DNA from: Erythrobacter sp. 34-65-8
Lineage (GTDB): Bacteria; Pseudomonadota; Alphaproteobacteria; Sphingomonadales; Sphingomonadaceae
Assembly (NCBI GenBank): GCA_002278985.1
Contig: NCJP01000008.1
Coordinates: forward strand, 1-16,465
Direction: 5' to 3'
Length of the DNA: 16,465 nt
The stretch's first letter is position 1, and every line of letters starts with the position of its first letter. The translations under genes and the position numbers were made by a program. The notes under the pieces are model-generated. The model was not told the origin of the DNA and searched no databases. It was given only the letters and a program-made list of their open reading frames with translations. Of the stretch, positions 1 through 7,268 are shown one piece after another.

Positions 1-243
1 GCCGATCATCACGGCCAGATGCGGCTCATTCAGGTCCAGGGCCATCTCTCCCAATTGGGCCAGACCCGTGGCGTCCAGACTTTCGGCCAGATGGGTGAAA
101 AACTGCTCGGCCAGCCCCAATTCGCCCGCGCGCAGCAAAAGCTGACCGGCCTGAAACACCGATGAGCGGATCAAGGCGGCGTTGCGCCAGTCCGGAGGCG
201 CACTTGCACCGCTGAGCGAGGGATCGGGCGCGAAATCGTACAT
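1..243 (-). CDS. Lytic transglycosylase-like protein, N-terminal part (cut by window edge)
   Basis: The 81 visible residues begin MYDFAPDPSLSG and include segments such as LAEQFFTHLAESLD and LNEPHLAVMIG. From memory these resemble the helical linker region that precedes the catalytic SLT domain in soluble lytic murein transglycosylases, periplasmic enzymes that cleave peptidoglycan glycan strands. The catalytic part would lie beyond base 1. ATG at 243 is preceded by AGGA about 8 nt away, a fair ribosome binding site. An in-frame stop at 292-294 means the protein cannot extend past 291. It therefore lacks the long helical N-terminal domain usual in Slt proteins, and no signal peptide is visible. 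It is divergent from the dehydrogenase at 307. It could be a genuinely short member or a 5'-truncated gene. The family call is moderate. Confidence 0.55.
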   Translation of the reverse strand, partial: MYDFAPDPSLSGASAPPDWRNAALIRSSVFQAGQLLLRAGELGLAEQFFTHLAESLDATGLAQLGEMALDLNEPHLAVMIG

Positions 244-306
244 CGGGCCAGTCCTAGCCACTTGCAGGATTGCCGCAAGCCCGCCTGCGCCTTATGCCTG
301 CCGCCC

Positions 307-1743
307 ATGAGCATAGCGCGCAAACTCCTCATCGGCCTGCTGGTCTTCCTTCTCATCCTCGGCGGTTTCGCCTTCTGGGTTTACCGGGGCGACAAGGCCG
401 ACCTCCCGGTCGAGGCGGTCACCGGTACTGACCCGACCCTGCAGGAAGCGAAATCCGAGATGTTCCCGACCGTGCGGATCGCCAGGCCGATCGGCTGGCA
501 GGACGGTGAACTGCCCGAAGCGGCCGAGGGTCTTGCGGTCATGCGGTTTGCCGAGGGGCTGGAACATCCCCGGGTGATCCACACCCTGCCCAACGGCGAC
601 GTGCTGGTCACCCTGACCCGCGCTCCGAAGAGCGAGGGCGGCGGCGGGATCACCGGCTGGATTGCCGACCTGCTGATGAGCCGCGCCGGGGCCAAGGGAG
701 ATTCGCCCAACCAGCTGGTGCTCCTGCGCGATGCGGACGGTGATGGCACGGCCGAGGTCCGGCAGGTTCTGACTGACGCGCTTGATTCGCCGTCAGGCAT
801 CGCCTGGAACGAGGGCACGCTGTATGTGGCCAACCACAATGCCGTGCTGGCCTTCGATTACCAGCTCGGCGCGGCCACGCTGAGCGGCGCAGGCCGCAAG
901 CTGATGGATCTGCCCGGCGGCGGCGGCCACTGGATGCGCAATATCGAGCTGAGCCCGGACGGCACGAAGCTCTACATCGCGGTCGGCTCTGTCTCCAACA
1001 TCGGCGAACAGGGGATGGAGGTCGAGGAAGGCCGGGCCATGATTCATGAGCTTGACCTTGCCACCGGCAGCAACCGGCCCTTCGCGGCCGGGCTGCGCAA
1101 TCCGAACGGCCTCGACTGGAACCCCTGGAACGGCGAGCTGTGGACCACGGTCAACGAGCGCGACATGCTGGGGTCCGACCTGGTGCCTGACTATCTCACC
1201 AATGTCCCGATCGGCGCACAGTACGGCTGGCCCTGGGTCTACTGGCGCGAGAACATCGACGAACGGGTCGAGGTGCCCATGCCGCAGTACCTGATGGAAT
1301 ATACCCGCAAGCCCGAATATGCGCTCGGGCCGCACGTGGCTGCGCTGGGGCTGGTGTTTTCGGCCGAGGGGGATCGCATGGGCCAGACCTTCGGCCGCGG
1401 CGCGTTCATTGCCCGCCACGGCTCGTGGAACCGCAAACCCCCTTCGGGTTACGACGTGGTCTTCGTCCCGTTCGATGCGCGTGGCAATCCGCAGGGCAAG
1501 CCCGTGCCGGTGCTGACCGGCTTCCTCACCGGCGATGGCACGACGCGCGGGCGCCCGACCTGGGTGGAATGGGCCGGTGATGGCGCGCTGCTGATCAGTG
1601 ACGATACCGCCGGAATCATCTGGCGGGTGGTCGCAACCGGGGCTGAGCCCCGCCCTGCGATCGAGCGGATCCGTACCCGTTCCTTGCCGCCGCAGCGCGA
1701 GCTGGGCGGCACCGCTGCCTCGTTTCGCGACGATCCGCGCTAG
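307..1743 (+). CDS. Membrane-anchored PQQ-dependent sugar (sorbosone/glucose) dehydrogenase family protein
   Basis: This 478-residue protein fits the GSDH/sorbosone dehydrogenase beta-propeller family, which oxidises sugars or sugar aldehydes in the periplasm using PQQ. Residues 6-26 form one hydrophobic segment and probably anchor it in the inner membrane with the propeller outside. Family-like motifs are GGHWMRN (206-212), GLRNPNG (262-268) and HGSWNR (371-376). A RDADGDG stretch at 141-147 resembles a calcium-binding loop. ATG 307 is preferred because it places the membrane segment at the N-terminus; an upstream TTG at 262 would add 15 unhydrophobic residues. No strong Shine-Dalgarno is seen. 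The substrate cannot be told from sequence, and no PQQ synthesis genes lie in the window. Its TAG stop shares CTAG with the convergent DUF815 gene. Confidence 0.88.
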   Translation: MSIARKLLIGLLVFLLILGGFAFWVYRGDKADLPVEAVTGTDPTLQEAKSEMFPTVRIARPIGWQDGELPEAAEGLAVMRFAEGLEHPRVIHTLPNGDVLVTLTRAPKSEGGGGITGWIADLLMSRAGAKGDSPNQLVLLRDADGDGTAEVRQVLTDALDSPSGIAWNEGTLYVANHNAVLAFDYQLGAATLSGAGRKLMDLPGGGGHWMRNIELSPDGTKLYIAVGSVSNIGEQGMEVEEGRAMIHELDLATGSNRPFAAGLRNPNGLDWNPWNGELWTTVNERDMLGSDLVPDYLTNVPIGAQYGWPWVYWRENIDERVEVPMPQYLMEYTRKPEYALGPHVAALGLVFSAEGDRMGQTFGRGAFIARHGSWNRKPPSGYDVVFVPFDARGNPQGKPVPVLTGFLTGDGTTRGRPTWVEWAGDGALLISDDTAGIIWRVVATGAEPRPAIERIRTRSLPPQRELGGTAASFRDDPR

Positions 1744-2579
1744 AGCCTGAGCGCCTGACCGGCGCGCCCGGCAAGCTCGGTGATGTAGTGCCAGGCAACC
1801 CGGCCTGACCGGGCGCCCCGCCGCTTGGCCCATTCCAGCGCATCGGCCTCGTCCCAGGCGAGATCGAGGTGCCCTGCATAGGCAGCAACAATCGCGAGAT
1901 AAGTCGCCTGGTCGCAGGCGTGGAAACCCAACGCAATTCCGAACCGGTCGGCCAGCGCCAGCCGGTCATCGACCGCGTCGCGCGGATTGATCGGGTCATC
2001 CTGTTCGCCTGCCTCGCGTGGAACGATCGCCCGGCGGTTGGAGGTCACGGCGATCCGCACGTTGCCGGGCCGAGCCTCGACTCCGCCATCCAGCCAGCTG
2101 CGCAGACGGCGCGGCCCCTGCAGGTCGCCGTCGGCAAAGCCGAGATCGTCGATGTACACGAGGAACTGCCGCGACACGCGGGCAAGCTGGTTGAAGAGCG
2201 CGGGCAGGCTGTCGAGCGCATCGCCCGCCACCTGGACCAGCGCCAGCGCACTGCCGCATTCCCGCTGGACGGCCAGTGCGGTCGCTCTCAGCAGCGCTGA
2301 CTTGCCCATTCCGCGCGCGCCCCACAGGAACATATCATGCGCCGCCGATCCGGCAGCATGGCGCTGGAGATTGGTGAGAACAATGTCTTTCTGCCGGTCG
2401 ATGCCCATGAGAACGTCGAGCGGCGGGGCCTCGATCAGGGGGACCGGGCGCACGCCCTGTGCGCTCCAGATATAGGCCGGAGCCGCCGTCCAGTCAGTGC
2501 CTGCCTGCCCGCTGAGCGGTGCCATCCGCTCGAGCGCGGCGGCTATCCGGGCAAGCGGGTCGGCTGGATCAACGGCCAC
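1740..2579 (-). CDS. DUF815-family AAA+ ATPase
   Basis: The 279-residue protein matches the DUF815 (PF05673) group of AAA+ ATPases, whose cellular role is not established. Walker A is GARGMGKS (87-94) and Walker B is FLVYIDD (139-145). A sensor-1-like TSNRR lies at 179-183 and the DRLALADRFG block at 205-214. The C-terminal RSGRVAWHYITELAGR is typical of the family. No signal peptide or membrane segment is seen, so it should be cytosolic. The chosen start is GTG 2579, only 4 bases after the acyl-CoA dehydrogenase stop, which suggests cotranscription. The Shine-Dalgarno is weak, and the next in-frame ATG (residue 19) would still keep the whole ATPase core. The stop overlaps the convergent dehydrogenase stop. 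Confidence 0.88.
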   Translation of the reverse strand: MAVDPADPLARIAAALERMAPLSGQAGTDWTAAPAYIWSAQGVRPVPLIEAPPLDVLMGIDRQKDIVLTNLQRHAAGSAAHDMFLWGARGMGKSALLRATALAVQRECGSALALVQVAGDALDSLPALFNQLARVSRQFLVYIDDLGFADGDLQGPRRLRSWLDGGVEARPGNVRIAVTSNRRAIVPREAGEQDDPINPRDAVDDRLALADRFGIALGFHACDQATYLAIVAAYAGHLDLAWDEADALEWAKRRGARSGRVAWHYITELAGRAGQALRL

Positions 2580-2583
2580 CGGG

Positions 2584-4371
2584 TCAGCCTGCCAGCTGTT
2601 CGGCGGTCAGGCTGTAGAGCGCATCGGCCCCGGCGGTTGCCGAGCCTTTGAGGCCCGCTGCTTCCGGCACGATCCGGTCAAGGAAGAAGCGGGCCGTCAC
2701 GCGCTTGGTTGCGGCGAGTGAAGGCATCGCGCCCGCTTCCACCGCGCTGAGCTGGCGCAGCAGCTGCCAACCGGCCACGGCGACCGCACACATGGTGCAG
2801 AACGGTACGCTTCCGGCCAGGCGGTCATCGAGGCTGGCTTCGCCCTGCATCCACTGGGCGATGGCGGCACAATCGCGGGCCAGCCCGGCCAGCGCGGGTT
2901 CGGCAGCAGCGTCGCGTGCGATCTCGTCCATCAGGGCGGCCATGACCCCGCCATTTTCCAGGCCCAGCTTGCGGGTAACCAGATCTGCCGCCTGGATGCC
3001 GTTGGTTCCTTCGTAGATCGGGGCGATGCGGGCATCGCGATAGTGCTGGGCTGCGCCGGTTTCCTCGACGAAACCCATCCCGCCGTGGACCTGCACGCCA
3101 AGGCTGGCAACCTCCACCCCGATGTCGGTTCCCCAGGCCTTGAGCATCGGCACCAGCAGGTCAGCCCGGTTTCCTGCAGCGGCATCTCCCAGCGCCCCGC
3201 GATCGACCAGCCCGGCCGTGTAATAGAGCAGGGCGCGGGCGGCTTCGGTCAGGGCCTTCATCCGGATCAGGGTGCGGCGCACGTCCGGGTGCTCGATAAT
3301 TGCCACAGGGCTCTTGTCCGGCGAACCGGCCCGGGCGGACTGCACCCGGTCCCGCGCATAGGCGAGCGCCTGCTGGGTGGCGCGCTCGGCAATCTGCACG
3401 CCCTGGTTGCCGACGTTGATCCGGGCGTTGTTCATCATGGTGAACATGGCAGCGAGACCCCGGTTCTCCGCACCGACCAGCTCGCCCACGCATTCGCCGC
3501 TGTCGCCATAGCTCATCACGCAGGTCGGGGAGGCATTGATGCCCAGCTTGTGTTCAAGGCTGACGCACTTGAGGTCGTTGCGCCCGCCGAGCGATCCGTC
3601 GTCATTGACGTGGTACTTGGGCACGATGAACAGCGAGATGCCCCGGGTTCCTTCAGGCGCACCGGGGAGGCGGGCCAGAACCAGATGGATGATGTTGCCC
3701 GCCAGTTCGTGCTCGCCCCAGGTGATGTAGATCTTCTGGCCCTGGATCAGGTATTTGCCGGCGTGGGGACCACCAATGATGGGCGTGGCGGTGGCGCGCA
3801 GGGCGCCGACATCGCTTCCGGCCTGGGGCTCGGTCAGGTTCATCGTGCCGGACCATTCGCCGCTGACCAGGCGGGGCAGGTATTTTTCCTTCTGCGCGGC
3901 GCTGCCATGGTTCTCCAGCGCGTCGATCGCGCCGACCGACAGCATCGGCAGGAGATTGAATGCCATGTTGGCCGTGCCGAGGTTTTCCAGCACGTTGCAG
4001 GCCAGCGTAAAGGGCATGCCCTGTCCGCCAAACTCCGGCGGGCTGGCAATCGCGTTCCAGCCCTGCTCGACGTAGAGATTATAGGCTTCGGCAAACCCGG
4101 CAGGGAGGCGGACCACGCCATTCTCCAGCACCGCGCCTTCCAGATCGCCGATCCGGTTGAGCGGCGCCCATTCGCCCGCCGCCAGCGCGCCGACGCCTTC
4201 GACGATGGCATCGACCAGATCGGGCTCAGCTGCAGCAAAACGCTCGCTCTGCGCCAGTTCGCCGATCCCGGCATTGGTCCGGATGGCGAGCAATTGGTCC
4301 TGAGTCGGAGGCACGAAAGGAGTCACAGCTGGGATATCCTCTTGGGTAAAGCTCTTGAGTGGGCGCAGCAT
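2584..4371 (-). CDS. Acyl-CoA dehydrogenase (long FadE-type, with C-terminal extension)
   Basis: This flavoprotein of about 595 residues should catalyse the first, FAD-dependent step of fatty acyl-CoA beta-oxidation in the cytosol. Visible landmarks are MNLTEPQAGSDVGALRATA (about 177-195) and GQKIYITWGEHELAGN (about 211-226), both flavin/substrate blocks, and VHGGMGFVEETG (about 428-439). APIYEGTNGIQ follows, with the likely catalytic Glu near 454. The length fits the subgroup with extra N- and C-terminal domains (PF12418/PF12806). The start is uncertain. ATG 4371, with GTG 4374 just before it, lies 18 bp from the divergent tsaC start. GTG 4326 gives MTPFVPPTQDQ, has AAGAGGA about 10 nt upstream and leaves room for a promoter, so it may be the true start. 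The substrate is unknown. Confidence 0.93.
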   Translation of the reverse strand: MLRPLKSFTQEDIPAVTPFVPPTQDQLLAIRTNAGIGELAQSERFAAAEPDLVDAIVEGVGALAAGEWAPLNRIGDLEGAVLENGVVRLPAGFAEAYNLYVEQGWNAIASPPEFGGQGMPFTLACNVLENLGTANMAFNLLPMLSVGAIDALENHGSAAQKEKYLPRLVSGEWSGTMNLTEPQAGSDVGALRATATPIIGGPHAGKYLIQGQKIYITWGEHELAGNIIHLVLARLPGAPEGTRGISLFIVPKYHVNDDGSLGGRNDLKCVSLEHKLGINASPTCVMSYGDSGECVGELVGAENRGLAAMFTMMNNARINVGNQGVQIAERATQQALAYARDRVQSARAGSPDKSPVAIIEHPDVRRTLIRMKALTEAARALLYYTAGLVDRGALGDAAAGNRADLLVPMLKAWGTDIGVEVASLGVQVHGGMGFVEETGAAQHYRDARIAPIYEGTNGIQAADLVTRKLGLENGGVMAALMDEIARDAAAEPALAGLARDCAAIAQWMQGEASLDDRLAGSVPFCTMCAVAVAGWQLLRQLSAVEAGAMPSLAATKRVTARFFLDRIVPEAAGLKGSATAGADALYSLTAEQLAG

Positions 4372-4389
4372 CACCTATAGCGCGCACCC

Positions 4390-5310
4390 ATGACGGGCAA
4401 GAACGCTACGGAAGTGCTGGCCGCCGATGCTGCGGGAATCGCGCGTGCGGCCGCTGTCCTGCGCGCAGGCGGACTGGTCGCGCTGCCGACCGAGACGGTC
4501 TATGGCCTCGCTGCCCGCGCGGATGATCCGGATGCGGTTGCGCGGATCTATGCAGCCAAGGGGCGGCCAGACTTCAATCCCCTGATTGTCCATGTTGCCG
4601 ATATTCGGCAGGCTGCTGCCTATGTCGAATTCGACATGGTGTCGAAAGGCCTGGCCCAGCAACACTGGCCCGGGCCGCTCACGCTGGTGCTGCCACTGCG
4701 CGCTGATGCCGGGCTTGCGCCGGCCGTGAGTGCGGGGCTGCCGACCCTGGCAGTGCGCGCCCCGGCTCACCCGGTGATGCGGGCGGTGCTGCAAGCGGTC
4801 GAATTTCCGCTCGCGGCGCCCTCGGCCAACCGCAGCGGGTTCATCAGCCCGACCTGCGCCGCGCACGTGCTTGCCTCGCTCGACGGGCGGATCGACCTCG
4901 TCCTTGACGGGGGCTCATGCGCGGCCGGACTCGAATCGACCATTGCGGCGGTTCGGCGGGATGGTGAAGTGGATGTGCTCCGACCCGGTCCGATTGACCT
5001 GGGTTCAGTGGCGCCTCCCACAGAGGCGATCGAAGCGCCGGGGCAGCTGGCCAGTCACTACGCGCCGGGCAAGCCGGTTCGGCTCAAGGCGGAACGGGCT
5101 GGTCCAGGCGAGTTCATGATCGGATTCGGACCAATAGCCTGTGATTGCAACCTGTCGCAGTCCGCTGACCTCGATGAAGCTGCACGCCGTCTCTATGCTT
5201 GCCTTCACGAGGCCGCCCTTGCTGCCCATCCGCGCATCGCGGTGGCACCGGTGCCCGAAATCGGCGTAGGCAAGGCAATCAACGACCGCCTGCGCCGCGC
5301 TGCGGCCTAG
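4390..5310 (+). CDS. tsaC: L-threonylcarbamoyladenylate synthase (TsaC/Sua5, long form)
   Basis: The enzyme makes threonylcarbamoyl-AMP from threonine, bicarbonate and ATP, the first step of the t6A37 modification of ANN-decoding tRNAs. The YrdC-type domain fills roughly residues 10-200, with PTETVYGLA, KGRPDFNPLIVH, PGPLTLVL, SAPSANRSG and VLRPGPI. The linker motif ASHYAPGKPVRL marks the Sua5-type protein, and the rest forms the smaller C-terminal Sua5 domain. At 306 residues it is near the usual Sua5 length. ATG 4390 agrees with the family N-terminus; almost no untranslated leader separates it from the divergent acyl-CoA dehydrogenase. Its TAG shares CTAG with the convergent lipoprotein gene. 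The transferase partners TsaB and TsaD are not in this window. Confidence 0.95.
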   Translation: MTGKNATEVLAADAAGIARAAAVLRAGGLVALPTETVYGLAARADDPDAVARIYAAKGRPDFNPLIVHVADIRQAAAYVEFDMVSKGLAQQHWPGPLTLVLPLRADAGLAPAVSAGLPTLAVRAPAHPVMRAVLQAVEFPLAAPSANRSGFISPTCAAHVLASLDGRIDLVLDGGSCAAGLESTIAAVRRDGEVDVLRPGPIDLGSVAPPTEAIEAPGQLASHYAPGKPVRLKAERAGPGEFMIGFGPIACDCNLSQSADLDEAARRLYACLHEAALAAHPRIAVAPVPEIGVGKAINDRLRRAAA

Positions 5311-5624
5311 CGGTCTGGCGCGTCGCGCAGCAGAGTCTGGAGTTCCCCGTATGTTGTCTGCGCTTCGCTGCAGGCGCGCTGCTTGCCGTCATTGCAATCG
5401 TCAAGCTGGTCTTCATAACGCCGCTGGAGCCGGCCGATCTCTTCCTCGCGCTGGCGCAAGGCTCGCCCGCGTTTCTCGTCCGCTTCGGACTGGCTGGTGG
5501 TGGCGAGATCAACGGCCTTGCCGGCCACGCGCACCGGCGCTGTCACGACATCGAAGGCAGTTTTTGCAACGCAACCCCCCAAGGCCAGGGGGGCGCAAGC
5601 GATGATCAGGCGAACGTACTGCAT
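5307..5624 (-). CDS. Small lipoprotein with charged, probably coiled-coil region (hypothetical)
   Basis: The 105-residue product starts MQYVRLIIACAPLALGGC, a short hydrophobic signal peptide ending in a clear lipobox (LGGC, Cys at 18), so it is probably lipidated and exported. The mature part begins VAKTAFDVVTAPVRVAGKAVDLATTSQ. It continues into a Glu/Arg-rich stretch (about 50-80, REEEIGRLQRRYEDQ) likely to be a helix or coiled coil, with two further Cys residues (DCNDGKQRAC) that could form a disulfide. Similar short lipoproteins are common in sphingomonads, but I know of no function. ATG 5624 is chosen over 5645 because GGAG lies 9 nt before it and the signal peptide starts there. That GGAG falls inside a hairpin. 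Confidence 0.75.
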   Translation of the reverse strand: MQYVRLIIACAPLALGGCVAKTAFDVVTAPVRVAGKAVDLATTSQSEADEKRGRALRQREEEIGRLQRRYEDQLDDCNDGKQRACSEAQTTYGELQTLLRDAPDR

Positions 5625-5629
5625 GACAA

Positions 5630-5655
5630 GGGGCTCCGGAACCAACCTGAGCCCC
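5630..5655 (-). promoter_or_regulatory. Hairpin overlapping the ribosome binding site of the small lipoprotein gene
   Basis: Perfect 7-bp arms GGGGCTC (5630-5636) and GAGCCCC (5649-5655) enclose a 12-nt loop. On the minus-strand transcript the 3' arm contains most of the GGAG Shine-Dalgarno (5637-5634) of the lipoprotein starting at 5624. The structure lies between the GIN-protein stop and that start. It could terminate the upstream gene, but only TTGT follows the stem, or it could limit translation of the downstream gene. Function is inferred. Confidence 0.45.
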
Positions 5656-5688
5656 CTATCATGAACGCGCCCTGTGCAGGAGCGGTCT

Positions 5689-6447
5689 TTACTCCGCCGT
5701 GGTTCCAGCAGGCCGGCACGTGACCTTGCCTGCGCCCATCGCCTCTACCGTGCAGGTGGCGCTGCCGCTGACGGTGACATCGCCCGAACCCATGACCTTG
5801 GCTGTAACCGTGCCGTCCGAAGCGAAATCGGCATCCCCCGAACCCAGGATCGTCACCTTGGCATCGTCCGCCTTCAGGCCCGGCGCATCCATGCTTCCGG
5901 ACCCGGCCACGGTGAGATCGAGCGTCTTGACCACGCCTGCCGCCCCGAAGGTGCCGGAGCCGACCACGTTGACGTCGAGCGTATCGCTGTCCGCATAAGC
6001 CACATCCAGCCTGCCAGACCCGGCGATTGTCACCTCCGCCGTCCGGGCAAGGCCCTGCGCGGCAACGCCGCCTGATCCGGCGATAACGATCTTTTCCGGC
6101 AGCGGCATGGTCACCCGGACGGTGGCAAGCTTGCCGTCGATGTTGCCGGTGCCTCGCTGACGCAGGATTCCGAGCGTGCCATCCTTCAACGTGAAGCGCA
6201 GGGCTTCTACCGCCCGCTCATCCCCTTCGAGGTCGATGGCGAGGGCATTTCCAGTGGTGACGACCACGCTGTCGGGCCCCGCCAGGACCAGTTCGCTGGG
6301 CGCATCGCCGCTCATGTCGAGTTCGGACAGCGGCACGCCATCTTCGTCGTTGATGGAGATGTTCATGTCCTTGCAGCCCGCCAGACCCGCAGCCAGCGCG
6401 ATGGCTGCCACAGGGGCGATGGCGCGGATGAACTTGTCGAACTTCAT
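5689..6447 (-). CDS. Head GIN domain-containing lipoprotein (DUF2807-like)
   Basis: The 252-residue protein starts MKFDKFIRAIAPVAA and has a signal peptide with a lipobox (GLAGC, Cys about 26), so it is probably a lipoprotein. The rest matches the head GIN domain (PF10988), predicted to form a right-handed beta-helix. At least six GSG or GAG turns recur roughly every 16-20 residues (for example VTIAGSGRLDV, VNVVGSGTFGA, LTVAGSGSMDA, VTILGSGDADF). Family function is unknown; an envelope surface or adhesin-like role is a guess. ATG 6447 is supported by AGGAGAG 5 nt upstream; the longer frame to 6507 would run through the promoter region and lose the signal peptide position. A palindrome overlaps its likely promoter, suggesting repression by a dimeric regulator. 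It ends in TAA. Confidence 0.85.
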   Translation of the reverse strand: MKFDKFIRAIAPVAAIALAAGLAGCKDMNISINDEDGVPLSELDMSGDAPSELVLAGPDSVVVTTGNALAIDLEGDERAVEALRFTLKDGTLGILRQRGTGNIDGKLATVRVTMPLPEKIVIAGSGGVAAQGLARTAEVTIAGSGRLDVAYADSDTLDVNVVGSGTFGAAGVVKTLDLTVAGSGSMDAPGLKADDAKVTILGSGDADFASDGTVTAKVMGSGDVTVSGSATCTVEAMGAGKVTCRPAGTTAE

Positions 6448-6469
6448 GGGATGCTCTCCTCTTGCCGTG

Positions 6470-6503
6470 TTGGTGATATAATACACCAAAGGAGCAAGTT
6501 CAA
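6470..6503 (-). promoter_or_regulatory. Putative promoter and operator palindrome of the GIN-domain gene
   Basis: TTGGTG (6470-6475) and CACCAA (6484-6489) are perfect 6-bp inverted arms around an 8-bp A/T-only centre. On the minus strand a plausible -35 TTGAAC (6503-6498) and -10 TATATC (6480-6475) are 17 bp apart, so the palindrome covers the -10 and part of the spacer. This is the layout of a repressor site. The regulator is not identifiable here. Confidence 0.5.
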
Positions 6504-6523
6504 GCAAACCCGGTCGGCCGCAG

Positions 6524-6553
6524 AAAAAAGGGGCCGCCCTTGCAGGCAGCCCC
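6524..6553 (-). terminator. Rho-independent terminator after carD
   Basis: On the minus strand GGGGCTGCC (6553-6545), a 6-nt loop and GGCGGCCCC (6538-6530) form a 9-bp GC-rich stem with one G-U pair. Six T residues (6529-6524) follow directly. It begins about 30 bases past the carD stop and is the clearest intrinsic terminator in the window. Confidence 0.88.
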
Positions 6554-6582
6554 TCCTGGTGATGTGCCAGCCGTGAAGCCGG

Positions 6583-7116
6583 TCAGGCTTCTTCGGTGTT
6601 CTCGTAATATTGCGGGGCATGTTCGCGCAGCACGTTGAGGATTTTCTCGAGTGCTGCGGGCTCGTCGGTCTTTTCCATCGCCGCCAGTTCGCGCGCGAGG
6701 CGGCTGGAGGCCGCTTCGAAGATCTGCCGTTCCGAATAGCTCTGCTCGGGCTGGTCTTCCGGGCGGAACAGGTCGCGGGTCACTTCGGCGATAGAGACGA
6801 GATCGCCCGAATTGATCTTCGCTTCGTATTCCTGGGCACGGCGGCTCCACATGGTCCGCTTGACCCGGGGCTTGCCCTTGAGCGTTTCCATCGCCTCCTT
6901 CAGGGTCTTGTCGCTGGAAAGCTTGCGCATTCCGATCGCTTCGACCTTGTTGGTAGGGACCCGCAGGGTCATGCGCTCTTTCTCGAAACGCAGTACATAG
7001 AGTTCAAGCTGCATGCCGGCGATTTCTTCCTGCTGCAGTTCGATCACACGGCCGACGCCGTGCTTGGGATAGACAACGTAATCGCCAACGTCGAAGGCAA
7101 GTGCCTTGGCTTCCAT
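6583..7116 (-). CDS. carD: CarD family transcriptional regulator (CdnL-like)
   Basis: CarD/CdnL proteins bind the RNA polymerase beta subunit and stabilise open complexes, especially at rRNA and other growth-linked promoters. The N-terminal Tudor-like RNAP-interaction domain (about 7-65) reads FDVGDYVVYPKHGVGRVIEL. The helical DNA-binding part contains KRTMWSRRAQEYEAKINSGD, with the conserved Trp that wedges the promoter, and ends in EHAPQYYENTEEA. The length of 177 residues is normal for alphaproteobacteria. ATG 7116 has AAGGAA about 7 nt upstream. It lies downstream of fdxA in the same direction, but the 272-bp gap holds a -10-like element, so it probably has its own promoter. A strong terminator follows. 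Confidence 0.96.
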   Translation of the reverse strand: MEAKALAFDVGDYVVYPKHGVGRVIELQQEEIAGMQLELYVLRFEKERMTLRVPTNKVEAIGMRKLSSDKTLKEAMETLKGKPRVKRTMWSRRAQEYEAKINSGDLVSIAEVTRDLFRPEDQPEQSYSERQIFEAASSRLARELAAMEKTDEPAALEKILNVLREHAPQYYENTEEA

Positions 7117-7265
7117 GCGTGTTCCTTTCCTCGCGGGCAGGCTGTCGGCGGCGGGTCAGGAAAGCTGGCGTCCGGACCGGGTGCGGTACGGTCGACACTT
7201 GCCTGAACGGTCGCGAGAGACCCTGCCTTTCCGTAGGTTTTCACCTGTCGCCGGAAGAATACCGG
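7117..7265 (-). promoter_or_regulatory. Long, possibly structured 5' leader of carD
   Basis: If transcription starts just after the TATAAT at 7283-7278, carD has a leader of about 150 nt. Reading the minus strand, CGCCGG-N7-CCGGCG forms a hairpin. TTCCG and CGGAA can enclose AGGT-GAAA-ACCT, a GNRA-capped stem. GGTC-N6-GACC follows. CTTTCC near 7166-7171 could pair with GGAAAG of the ribosome binding site, and GGCAGG with CCTGCC. I recognise no named riboswitch, and GC-rich sequence forms stems by chance. Confidence 0.3.
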
Positions 7266-7268
7266 CGG

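Noticed and set aside
262..306. TTG start extending the sugar dehydrogenase by 15 residues
   Set aside because: The added residues are polar and Cys-rich, push the membrane segment inward, and have no ribosome binding site.
3043..4380. A 445-residue open frame on the plus strand opposite the acyl-CoA dehydrogenase
   Set aside because: It has no recognisable domain and mirrors the codon pattern of the real gene on the other strand.
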